From Chamaea fasciata (Eukaryota > Chordata > Aves > Passeriformes > Sylviidae), in contig JARCOQ010000198.1 of NCBI GenBank assembly GCA_029207755.1, positions 1 through 64,000 of the forward strand: DNA of 64,000 nucleotides. Reading direction: 5' to 3'. The translations under genes were made by a program, and so were the position numbers. The notes beneath the pieces were generated by a model. It made no database searches and had not been told where the DNA came from. It was given only the letters and a program-made list of their open reading frames with translations. This document shows positions 13,801-24,893 of the stretch, in pieces. Each line of letters opens with the position of its first letter. Position 1 is the stretch's first letter.

Positions 13801-14964
13801 AAAGGCCTCCTACAAACTGACATCAGGCACCTGGGCAGCTGACTTTACTTACCCCTGGAAACAGGCCATCCTTTGTGCCCAACTCCCTCTGCCGGGCACC
13901 TGGCCTCGGCCACCTACAATCCCGAATGGAATAGGATTTCTTCCAGATGCAAGCTGCCACAAACTGAAAGACTAGTTTCCCTTGAAGGGCCAAAGGCCTC
14001 CTACAAACTGACATCAGGCACCTGGGCAGCTGACTTTACTTACCCCTGGAAACAGGCCATCCTTTGTTCCCAACTCCTGCAGCAGGGCACCTGGCCTCGG
14101 CCACCTACAATTCCAAACCGAACAGGATTTCTTCAAGATGCAAGCTGCCACAAGCTGGAAGCCTGGCTTCCCATGGAGGGCCAAAGGCCTACTACAAACT
14201 GACATCAGGCACCTGGGCAGCTGACTTTACTTACCCCTGGAAACAGGCCATCCTTTGTTCCCAACTCCTGCAGCAGGGCACCTGGCCTCGGCCACGTATA
14301 ATCCCAAACGGAACAGGATTTCTTCAAGATGCAAGCTGCCACAAGCTGGAAGCCTGGCTTCCCATGGAGGGCCAAAGGCCTGCTACAAACTGATTCAAGG
14401 CACCTGGGCAGCTGACTTTACTAACCCCTGGAAACAGGCCATCATTTGTGCCCAACTCCCTCTGCAGGGCACCTGGCCTCGGCCACCTTCAATCCCGAAT
14501 GGAACAGGATTTCTTCCAGATGCAAGCTGCCACAAACTGGTAGACTTGCTTCCCTTGGATGGCCAAAGGCCTCCTACAAACTGACATCAGGCACCTGGGC
14601 AGCTGACTTTACTAACCCTTGGAAACAGGCCATCATTTGTTCCCTACTCCCTCAGCAGGGCACCCGGCTCCGGACACCTACAATCCCGAACGAAACAGGA
14701 TTTCTTCCAGATGCAAGCTGCCACAAGTTTGAAGCCTAGCTTCCCTTGGAGGGCCAAAGGCCTCCTACAAACTGACATCAGGCACCTGGGCAGCTGACTT
14801 TACTTCCCCCTGGAAACAGGCCATCCTTTGTTCCCATCTCCCTCTGCCGGGCACCCGGCCTCGGCCACCTACAATCCCGAACGGAACAGCATTTCTTCCA
14901 GATGCAAGCTGCCGCAAGCTGGAAGCCAGGCTTCCCATGGAGGGCCAAAGGCCTGCTAAAAACT
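7899..14964. repeat. Higher-order copy B, 37 monomers (7066 bp)
   Basis: This is the second copy of the unit at 68-7898. Alignment offsets change in steps: 7831 for positions 68-1075 of copy A, 8021 for 1077-2580, 7448 for 3125-6560, and 7066 for 7180-7898. The steps equal one inserted monomer (about 8904-9094) and deletions of three and two net monomers, each within one or two bases of a multiple of 191. The ends are set by where homology with copy A begins and stops. After 14964 the order differs from what follows copy A, so the two are not followed by a third full copy. Confidence 0.82.
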
Positions 14965-17900
14965 GACATCAGACACCTGGGCAGCTGACTTTACTTACCC
15001 CTGGAAACAGGCCATCATTTGTGCCCAACTCCCTCTGCCGGGCACCTGGCCTCGGCCACCTACAATCATGAGCAGAACAGCATTTCTTCCAGATGCAAGC
15101 TGCCACAAACTGGAAGACTAGCTTCCCTTGGAGGGCCAAAGGCCTCCTACAAACTGACATCAGGCACCTGGGCAGCTAACTTTACTTACCCCTGGAAACA
15201 GGCCATCCTTTGTTCCCAACTCCCTCTGCCGGGCACCTGACCTCGGCCACCTACAATCCCGAACGGAACAGGATTTCTTCCAGATGCAAGCTGCCACAAA
15301 CTGGAAGACTAGCTTCCCTTGCAGGGCTAAAGGCCTTCTACAAACTGACATCAGGCACCTGGGCAGCTGACTTTACTTACCCCTGGAAACAGGCCATCTT
15401 TGTGCCCAACTCCCTCTGCCGGGCACCTGGCCTCGGCCACCTACAGTCCCGAATGGAACAGGATTTCTTCCAGATGCAAGCTGCCACAAACTGGAAGACT
15501 AGTTTCCCTTGAAGGGCCAAAGGCCTCCTACAAACTGACATCAGGCACCTGGGCAGCTGACTTTACTTACCCCTGGAAACAGGCCATCCTTTGTTCCCAA
15601 CTCCCTCTGCCGGGCACCAGGCCTCGGCCACCTACAATCCCGAACGGAACAGCATTTCTTCCAGATGCAAGCTGCCACAAGCTAGCAGCCAGTCTTCCCA
15701 TGGAGGGCCAAAGGCCTCCTACAAACTGACATCAGGCACCTGGGCAGCTGACTTTACTTACCCCTGGAAAAAGGCCATCATTTGTGCCAAACTCCCTCTG
15801 CTGGGCACCCGGCTCCGGCCACCTACAATCCCGAACGGAACAGGATTTCTTCCAGATGCAAGCTGCCACAAGCTGGAAGCCTGGCTTCCCATGGAGGGCC
15901 AAAGGCCTACTACAAACTGACATCAGGCACCTGGGCAGCTGACTTTACTTACCCCTGGAAACAGGTTCTCATTTGTGCCCAACTCCCACATCCGGGCACC
16001 AGGCCTCGGTCACCTACGATCCCAAACGGAACAGGATTTCTTCCAGATGCAAGCTGCCACAAGCTGGAAGCCTGGCTTCCCATGGAGGGCCAAAGGCCTA
16101 CTACAAACTGACATCAGGCACCTGGGCAGCTGACTTTACTTACCCCTGGAAACAGGCCATCATTTGTGCCCAACTCCTGCAGCAGGGCATCTGGCCTCGG
16201 CCACCTTCAATCCCGAATGGAACAGGATTTCTTCCAGATGCAAGCTGCCACAAACTGGTAGACTTGCTTCCCTTGGATGGCCAAAGGCCTCCTACAAACT
16301 GACATCAGGCACCTGGGCAGCTGACTTTACTAACCCTTGGAAACAGGCCATCATTTGTTCCCTACTCCCTCAGCAGGGCACCCGGCTCCGGACACCTACA
16401 ATCCCGAACGAAACAGGATTTCTTCCAGATGTAAGCTGCCACAAGCTGGAAGCCTGGCTTCCCTTGGAGAGCCAAAGGCCTCCTACAAACTGACATCAGG
16501 CACCTGGGCAGCTGACTTTACTTACCCCTGGAAACAGGCCATCATTTGTGCCCAATTTCCTCTGCTGGGCACCTGGCCTCGGCCACCTACAATCCCGAAC
16601 GAAACAGGATTTCTTCCAGATGCAAGCTGCCACAAGCTGGAAGCCTGGCTTCCCATGGAGGGCCAAAGGCCTTCTACAAACTGACATCAGGCACCTGGGC
16701 AGCTAACTTTACTTCCCCCTGGAAACAGGCCATCCTTTGTGCCCAACTCCCTCTGCCAGGCACCTGGCCTCGGCCACCTACATTCCCGAGCAGAACAGCA
16801 TTTCTTCAAGATGCAAGCTGCCACAAACTGGAAGACTTGCTTCTCTTGGAGGGCCAAAGGCCTCCTACAAACTGAAACCAGGCACCTGGGCAGCTAACTT
16901 TACTTACCCCTGGAAACAGGCCATCCATTGTTCCCAACTCCCTCTGCCGGGCACCTGGCCTCGGCCACCTACAATCCCGAACGGAACAGCATTTCTTCCA
17001 GATGCAAGCTGCCACAAGCTGGAAGCCAGGCTTCCCATGGAGGGCCAAAGGCCTGCTACAAACTGATTCAAGGCACCTGGGCAGCTGACTTTACTAACCC
17101 CTGGAAACAGGCCATCATTTGTGCCCAACTCCCTCTGCCGGGCACCTGGCCTCGGCCACCTTCAATCCCGAATGGAACAGGATTTCTTCCAGATGCAAGC
17201 TGCCACAAACTGGTAGACTTGCTTCCCTTGGATGGCCAAAGGCCTCCTACAAACTGACATCAGGCACCTGGGCAGCTGACTTTACTAACCCTTGGAAAAA
17301 GGCCATCATTTGTTCCCTACTCCCTCAGCAGGGCACCCGGCTCCGGACACCTACAATCCCGAACGAAACAGGATTTCTTCCAGATGCAAGCTGCCACAAG
17401 CTGGAAGCCTGGCTTCCCTTGGAGGGCCAAAGTCCTCCTACAAACTGACATCAGGCACCTGGGCAGCTAACTTTACTTACCCCTGGAAACAGGCCATCCT
17501 TTGTTCCCAACTCCCTCTGCCGGGCACCTGGCCTCGGCCACCTACAATCCCGAACGGAACAGGATTTCTTCCAGATGCAAGCTGCCACAAACTGGAAGAC
17601 TAGCTTCCCTTGCAGGGCTAAAGGCCTGCTACAAACTGACATCAGGCACCTGGGCAGCTGACTTTACTTACCCCTGGAAACAGGCCATCTTTGTGCCCAA
17701 CTCCCTCTGCCGGGCACCTGGCCTCGGCCACCTACAATCCCGAAGGGAACAGGATTTCTTCCAGATGCAAGCTGCCACAAACTGGAAGACTAGTTTCCCT
17801 TGAAGGGCCAAAGGCCTCCTACAAACTGACATCAGGCACCTGGGCAGCTGACTTTACTTAGCCCTGGAAACAGGCCATCATTTGTGCCCAACTCCCTCTG

Positions 17901-18209
17901 CCGGGCACCAGGCCTCGGCCACCTACAATCCCAAACGGAACAGGATTTCTTCCAGATGCAAGCTGCCACAAGCTGGAAGCCTGGCTTCCCATGGAGGGCC
18001 AAAGGCCTACTACAAACTGACATCAGGCACCTGGGCAGCTGACTTTACTTACCTCTGGAAACAGGCCATCCTTTGTTCCCAACTCCCTCTGCCGGGCACC
18101 CGGCCTCGGCCACCTACAATCCCGAACGGAACAGGATTTCTTCCAGATGCAAGCTGCCACAAGCTGGAAGCCAGGCTTCCCATGGAGGGCCAAAGGCCTG
18201 CTAAAAACT
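14965..18209. repeat. Higher-order unit, 17 monomers (domain 2, copy 1)
   Basis: It opens with the ATCATGAGCAGAACAGC monomer, then a monomer with TTGCAGGGCTAAAGG, then a 190-bp monomer, then the first CAAGCTAGCAGCC (NheI-site) monomer. The series 14774-15727 matches 18019-18972 at an offset of 3245 (17 x 191 minus 2). The later part includes R, B, S, G and T types. Its opening monomer is the same type as one at 6043-6180 in copy A, so it was probably assembled from domain 1 material. Confidence 0.75.
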
Positions 18210-21200
18210 GACATCAGACACCTGGGCAGCTGACTTTACTTACCCCTGGAAACAGGCCATCATTTGTGCCCAACTCCCTCTGCCGGGCACCTGGCCTCGG
18301 CCACCTACAATCATGAGCAGAACAGCATTTCTTCCAGATGCAAGCTGCCACAAACTGGAAGACTAGCTTCCCTTGGAGGGCCAAAGGCCTCCTACAAACT
18401 GACATCAGGCACCTGGGCAGCTAACTTTACTTACCCCTGGAAACAGGCCATCCTTTGTTCCCAACTCCCTCTGCCGGGCACCTGACCTCGGCCACCTACA
18501 ATCCCGAACGGAACAGGATTTCTTCCAGATGCAAGCTGCCACAAACTGGAAGACTAGCTTCCCTTGCAGGGCTAAAGGCCTCCTACAAACTGACATCAGG
18601 CACCTGGGCAGCTGACTTTACTTACCCCTGGAAACAGGCCATCTTTGTGCCCAACTCTTTCTGCCGGGCACCTGGCCTTGGCCACCTACAATCCCGAATG
18701 GAACAGGATTTCTTCCAGATGCAAGCTGCCACAAACTGGAAGACTAGTTTCCCTTGAAGGGCCAAAGGCCTCCTACAAACTGACATCAGGCACCTGGGCA
18801 GCTGACTTTACTTACCCCTGGAAACAGGCCATCCTTTGTGCCCAACTCCCTCTGCCGGGCACCAGGCCTCGGCCACCTACAATCCCGAACGGAACAGCAT
18901 TTCTTCCAGATGCAAGCTGCCACAAGCTAGCAGCCAGTCTTCCCATGGAGGGCCAAAGGCCTCCTACAAACTGACATCAGGCACCTGGGCAGCTGACTTT
19001 ACTTACCCCTGGAAATAGGCCATCATTTGTGCCCAACTCCCTCTGCTGGGCACGTGGCTCCGGCCACCTACAATCCCGAACGGAACAGGATTTCTTCCAG
19101 ATGCAAGCTGCCACAAGCTGGAAGCCTGGCATCCCTTGGAGGGCCATAGGCCTCCTACAAACTGACATCAGGCACCTGGGCAGCTGACTTTACTTACCCC
19201 TGGAAACAGGCCATCCTTTCTGACCCACTCCCACTGTTGGGCACCTGGCCTCGGCCACCTACAATCTTGAACGGAATAGGATTTTTTCCAGATGGAAGCT
19301 GCATTGAACAGGAAGACTAGCATCACTTGGAGAGCCAAAGGCCTGCTACAAACTGACATCAGGCACCTGGGCAGCTGACTTTACTTACCCCTGGAAACAG
19401 GCCATCATTTGTGCCCAACTCCCTCTGCCGGGCACCAGGCCTCGGCCACCTACAATCCCAAACGGAACAGGATTTCTTCCAGATGCAAGCTGCCACAAGC
19501 TAGCAGCCAGTCTTCCCATGGAGGGCCAAAGGCCTCCTACAAACTGACATCAGGCACCTGGGCAGCTGACTTTACTTACCCCTGGAAAAAGGCCATCATT
19601 TGTGCCAAACTCCCTCTGCTGGGCACCCGGCTCCGGCCACCTACAATCCCGAACGGAACAGGATTTCTTCCAGATGCAAGCTGCCACAAGCTGGAAGCCT
19701 GGCTTCCCTTGGAGGGCCAAAGGCCTCCTACAAACTGACATCAGGCACCTGGGCAGCTGACTTTACTTACCCCTGGAAACAGGCCATCCTTTCTGACCAA
19801 CTCCCTCTGCCGGGCACCTGGCCTCGGCCACCTACAATCTTGAACGGAATAGGATTTTTTCCAGATGGAAGCTGCATTGAACAGGAAGAGTAGCATCACT
19901 TGGAGAGCCAAAGGCCTGCTACAAACTGACATCAGGCACCTGGGCAGCTAACTTTACTTACCCCTGGAAACAGGCCATCCTTTGTTCCCAACTCCCTTAG
20001 CCGGACACCAGGCCTCGGCCACCTGCGATCCCAAACGGAACAGGATTTCTTCCAGATGCAAGCTGCCACAAGCTGGAAGCCTGGCTTCCCATGGAGGGCC
20101 AAAGGCCTTCTACAAACTGACATCAGGCACCTGGGCAGCTAACTTTACTTCCCCCTGGAAACAGGCCATCCTTTGTGCCCAACTCCCTCTGCCAGGCACC
20201 TGGCCTCGGCCACCTACATTCCCGAGCAGAACAGCATTTCTTCAAGATGCAAGCTGCCACAAACTGGAAGACTTGCTTCTCTTGGAGGGCCAAAGGCCTC
20301 CTACAAACTGAAACCAGGCACCTGAGCAGCTAACTTTACTTACCCCTGGAAACAGGCCATCCATTGTTCCCAACTCCCTCTGCCGGGCACCTGGCCTCGG
20401 CCACCTACAATCCCGAAGGGAACAGCATTTCTTCCAGATGCAAGCTGCCACAAGCTGGAAGCCAGGCTTCCCATGGAGGGCCAAAGGCCTGCTACAAACT
20501 GATTCAAGGCACCTGGGCAGCTGACTTTACTAACCCCTGGAAACAGGCCATCATTTGTGCCCAACTCCCTCTGCCGGGCACCTGGCCTCGGCCACCTTCA
20601 ATCCCGAATGGAACAGGATTTCTTCCAGATGCAAGCTGCCACAAACTGGTAGACTTGCTTCCCTTGGATGGCCAAAGGCCTCCTACAAACTGACATCAGG
20701 CACCTGGGCAGCTGACTTTACTAACCCTTGGAAAAAGGCCATCATTTGTTCCCTACTCCCTCAGCAGGGCACCCGGCTCCGGACACCTACAATCCCGAAC
20801 GAAACAGGATTTCTTCCAGATGCAAGCTGCCACAAGCTGGAAGCCTGGCTTCCCTTGGAGGGCCAAAGTCCTCCTACAAACTGACATCAGGCACCTGGGC
20901 AGCTAACTTTACTTACCCCTGGAAACAGGCCATCCTTTGTTCCCAACTCCCTCTGCCGGGCACCTGGCCTCGGCCACCTACAATCCCGAACAAAACAGGA
21001 TTTCTTCCAGATGCAAGCTGCCACAAACTGGAAGACTAGCTTCCCTTGCAGGGCTAAAGGCCTGCTACAAACTGACATCAGGCACCTGGGCAGCTGACAT
21101 TACTTACCCCTGGAAACAGGCCATCTTTGTGCCCAACTCCCTCTGCCGGGCACCTGGCCTCGGCCACCTACAATCCCGAAGGGAACAGGATTTCTTCCAG

Positions 21201-21645
21201 ATGCAAGCTGCCACAAACTGGAAGACTAGTTTCCCTTGAAGGGCCAAAGGCCTCCTACAAACTGACATCAGGCACCTGGGCAGCTGACTTTACTTACCCC
21301 TGGAAACAGGCCATCATTTGTGCCCAACTCCCTCTGCCGGGCACCAGGCCTCGGCCACCTACAATCCCAAACGGAACAGGATTTCTTCCAGATGCAAGCT
21401 GCCACAAGCTGGAAGCCTGGCTTCCCATGGAGGGCCAAAGGCCTCCTACAAACTGACATCAGGCACCTGGGCAGCTGACTTTACTTACCTCTGGAAACAG
21501 GCCATCCTTTGTTCCCAACTCCCTCTGCCGGGCACCCGGCCTCGGCCACCTACAATCCCGAACGGAACAGGATTTCTTCCAGATGCAAGCTGCCACAAGC
21601 TGGAAGCCAGGCTTCCCATGGAGGGCCAAAGGCCTGCTAAAAACT
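18210..21645. repeat. Higher-order unit, 18 monomers (domain 2, copy 2)
   Basis: It starts with the same ATCATGAGCAG monomer as 14965. The stretch about 16730-18590 recurs at about 20170-22026 with an offset of 3436 (18 x 191 minus 2). The B-type monomers at 17300 and 20736 both carry the variant CTTGGAAAAAGGCC, and monomers near 17745 and 21181 both carry CCGAAGGGAACAGG. It contains standard C-type monomers at 19164 and 19737, an L monomer at 19546, and a mosaic monomer at 19928-20118. Confidence 0.78.
19928..20118. repeat. Mosaic monomer E/S
   Basis: The left part has the E markers CTCCCTTAGCCGGACACC, CTGCGATCC and CCAAACGG. The right part has CACAAGCTGG, GGCTTCCCATGG and CCTTCTAC like S, and G follows as expected after S. 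The switch lies between about 20033 and 20072. The intact counterpart is at 22983-23173. Confidence 0.8.
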
Positions 21646-23173
21646 GACATCAGACACCTGGGCAGCTCACTTTACTTACCCCTGGAAACAGGCCATCATT
21701 TGTGCCCAACTCCCTCTGCCGGGCACCTGGCCTCGGCCACCTACAATCATGAGCAGAACAGCATTTCTTCCAGATGCAAGCTGCCACAAACTGGAAGACT
21801 AGCTTCCCTTGGAGGGCCAAAGGCCTCCTACAAACTGACATCAGGCACCTGGGCAGCTAACTTTACTTACCCCTGGAAACAGGCCATCCTTTGTTCCCAA
21901 CTCCCTCTGCCGGGCACCTGACCTCGGCCACCTACAATCCCGAACGGAACAGGATTTCTTCCAGATGCAAGCTGCCACAAACTGGAAGACTAGCTTCCCT
22001 TGCAGGGCTAAAGGCCTCCTACAAACTGACATCAGGCACCTGGGCAGCTGACTTTACTTACCCCTGGAAATAGGCCATCATTTGTGCCCAACTCCCTCTG
22101 CTGGGCACGTGGCTCCGGCCACCTACAATCCCGAACGGAACAGGATTTCTTCCAGATGCAAGCTGCCACAAGCTGGAAGCCTGGCATCCCTTGGAGGGCC
22201 ATAGGCCTCCTACAAACTGACATCAGGCACCTGGGCAGCTGACTTTACTTACCCCTGGAAACAGGCCATCATTTCTGACCCACTCCCACTGTTGGGCACC
22301 TGGCCTCGGCCACCTACAATCTTGAACGGAATAGGATTTTTTCCAGATGGAAGCTGCATTGAACAGGAAGACTAGCATCACTTGGAGAGCCAAAGGCCTG
22401 CTACAAACTGACATCAGGCACCTGGGCAGCTGACTTTACTTACCCCTGGAAACAGGCCATCATTTGTGCCCAACTCCCTCTGCCGGGCACCAGGCCTCGG
22501 CCACCTACAATCCCAAACGGAACAGGATTTCTTCCAGATGCAAGCTGCCACAAGCTAGCAGCCAGTCTTCCCATGGAGGGCCAAAGGCCTCCTACAAACT
22601 GACATCAGGCACCTGGGCAGCTGACTTTACTTACCCCTGGAAAAAGGCCATCATTTGTGCCAAACTCCCTCTGCTGGGCACCCGGCTCCGGCCACCTACA
22701 ATCCCGAACGGAACAGGATTTCTTCCAGATGCAAGCTGCCACAAGCTGGAAGCCTGGCTTCCCTTGGAGGGCCAAAGGCCTCCTACAAACTGACATCAGG
22801 CACCTGGGCAGCTGACTTTACTTACCCCTGGAAACAGGCCATCCTTTCTGACCAACTCCCTCTGCCGGGCACCTGGCCTCGGCCACCTACAATCTTGAAC
22901 GGAATAGGATTTTTTCCAGATGGAAGCTGCATTGAACAGGAAGAGTAGCATCACTTGGAGAGCCAAAGGCCTGCTACAAACTGACATCAGGCACCTGGGC
23001 AGCTAACTTTACTTACCCCTGGAAACAGGCCATCCTTTGTTCCCAACTCCCTTAGCCGGACACCAGGCCTCGGCCACCTGCGATCCCAAACGGAACAGGA
23101 TTTCTTCCAGATGCAAGCTGCCACAAACTGGAAGCCTGGCTGCTCTTGGAGGGCCAATGGCCTCCTACAAACT
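21646..23173. repeat. Higher-order unit, 8 monomers (domain 2, copy 3, shortened)
   Basis: The first two monomers align with 18210 at offset 3436. From about 22028 onward they align at offset 3055, so two monomers present in copy 2 are absent here. Shared order is: ATCATGAGCAG monomer, GCAGGGCTAAAGG monomer, a GGAAATAGGCC (J-like) monomer, C at 22219, an NheI-site monomer, L at 22601, C' at 22792 and E at 22983. The E monomer here is intact, whereas its partner in copy 2 (19928) is mosaic. Confidence 0.75.
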
Positions 23174-24893
23174 GACATCAGGCACCTGGGCAGCTGACTT
23201 TACTTACCCCTGGAAACAGGCCATCCTTTGTGCCCAACTCCCTCTGCCAGGCACCAGGCCTCGGCCACCTACAATCCAAAACGGAACAGGATTTCTTCCA
23301 GATGCAAGCTGCCACAAGCTGGAAGACTAGCTTCCCTTGGAGGGCCAAAGGCCTACTACAAACTGACATCAGGCACCTGGGCAGCTGACTTTACTTACCC
23401 CTGGAAACAGGCCATCATTTGTGCCCAACTCCCTCTGCCGGGCACCTGGCCTCGGCCACCTACAATCGGGAACGGAACAGGATTTCTTCCAGATGCAAGC
23501 TGCCACAAGCTGGAAGCCTGGCTTCCCATGGAGGGCCAAAGGCCTCCTACAAACTGACATCAGGCACCTGGGCAGCTAAATTTACTTACCTCTGGAAACA
23601 GGCCATCCTTGGTTCCCAACTCCCCTCTGCCGGGCACCTGGCCTCGGCCACCTACAATCCCGATCGGAATAGGATTTCTTCCAGATGCTAGCTGCCACAA
23701 ACTGGAAGACTAATTTTCCTTGAAGGGCCAAAGGCCTCCTACAAACTGACATCAGGCACCTGGGCAGCTGACTTTACTTACCCCTGGAAACAGGCCATCA
23801 TTTGTGCCAAACTCCCTCTGCTGGGCACCCGGCTCCGGCCACCTACAATCCCGAACGGAACAGGATTTCTTCCAGATGCAAGCTGCCACAAGCTGGAAGC
23901 CTGGCTTCCCTTGGAGGGCCAAAGGCCTCCTACAAACTGACATCAGGCACCTGGGCAGCTGACTTTACTTACCCCTGGAAACAGGCCATCCTTTGTGACC
24001 AACTCCCTCTGCCGGGCACCCGGCTTCGGGAACCTACAGTCTTGAACGGAATAGGATTTTTTCCAGATGGAAGCTGCATTGAACAGGAAGACTAGCATCA
24101 CTTGGAGAGCCAAAGGCCTGCTACAAACTGACATCAGGCACCTGGGCAGCTGACTTTACTCACCCCTGGAAACAGGTTCTCATTTGTGCCCAACTCCCAC
24201 ATCCGGGCACCAGGCCTCGGTCACCTACGATCCCAAACGGAACAGGATTTCTTCCAGATGCAAGCTGCCACAAGCTGGAAGCCTGGCTTCCCATGGAGGG
24301 CCAAAGGCCTACTACAAACTGACATCAGGCACCTGGGCAGCTGACTTTACTTACCCCTGGAAACAGGCCATCCTTTTTTCCCAACTCCTGCAGCAGGGCA
24401 CCCGGCTCCGGCCACCTACAATCCCGAAAGGAACAGGATTTCTTCCAGATGCAAGCTGCCACATGCTGGAAGCCTGGCTTCCCTTGGAGGGCCAAAGGCC
24501 TCCTACAAACTGACATCAGGCACCTGGGCAGCTGACTTTACTTACCCCTGGAAACAGGCCATCATTTGTGCCCAACTCCCTCTGCCGGGCACCTGGCCTC
24601 GGCCACCTACAATCCCAAACGGAACAGGATTTCTTCCAGATGCAAGCTGCCACAAACTGGAAGACTTGCTTCCCTTGGAGGGCCAAAGGCCTCCTACAAA
24701 CTGACATCAGGCACCTGGGCAGCTGACTTTACTTACCTCTGAAAACAGGCCATCCTTTGTGCCCAACTCCCTCTGCCGGGCAGCAGGCCTCGGCCACCTA
24801 CATTCCCAAATAGAACAGGATTTCTTCCAGATGCAAGCAGCCACAAACTGGAAGACTTGCTTCCCTTGGAGGGCCAAAGGCCTCCTACAAACT
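23174..24893. repeat. Transition block, 9 monomers
   Basis: The monomer order here matches neither domain 2 nor the core units that follow. It holds a K-like monomer with CCAAAACGG, a monomer with AATCGGGAACGG, a junction monomer (23556-23747) with CCCGATCGGAATAGG and ATGCTAGCTGCC, an L monomer at 23748, an intermediate C monomer at 23939, H at 24130 and a Q-like left half at 24321. The 22983-23938 stretch has a counterpart at 56406-58123. An extra C near 23625 makes one monomer 192 bp. Confidence 0.75.
23556..23747. repeat. Junction monomer (192 bp) joining two distant monomers
   Basis: The left part matches the monomer at 56979 (TTACCTCTGG, CCTTGGTTCCC, CCCGATCGGAATAGG). The right part matches the monomer at 57743 (ATGCTAGCTGCC, GACTAATTTTCC). 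The switch lies in the 18 bases 23671-23688. Those two parents are exactly 764 bp (4 x 191) apart in the other copy. Confidence 0.85.
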
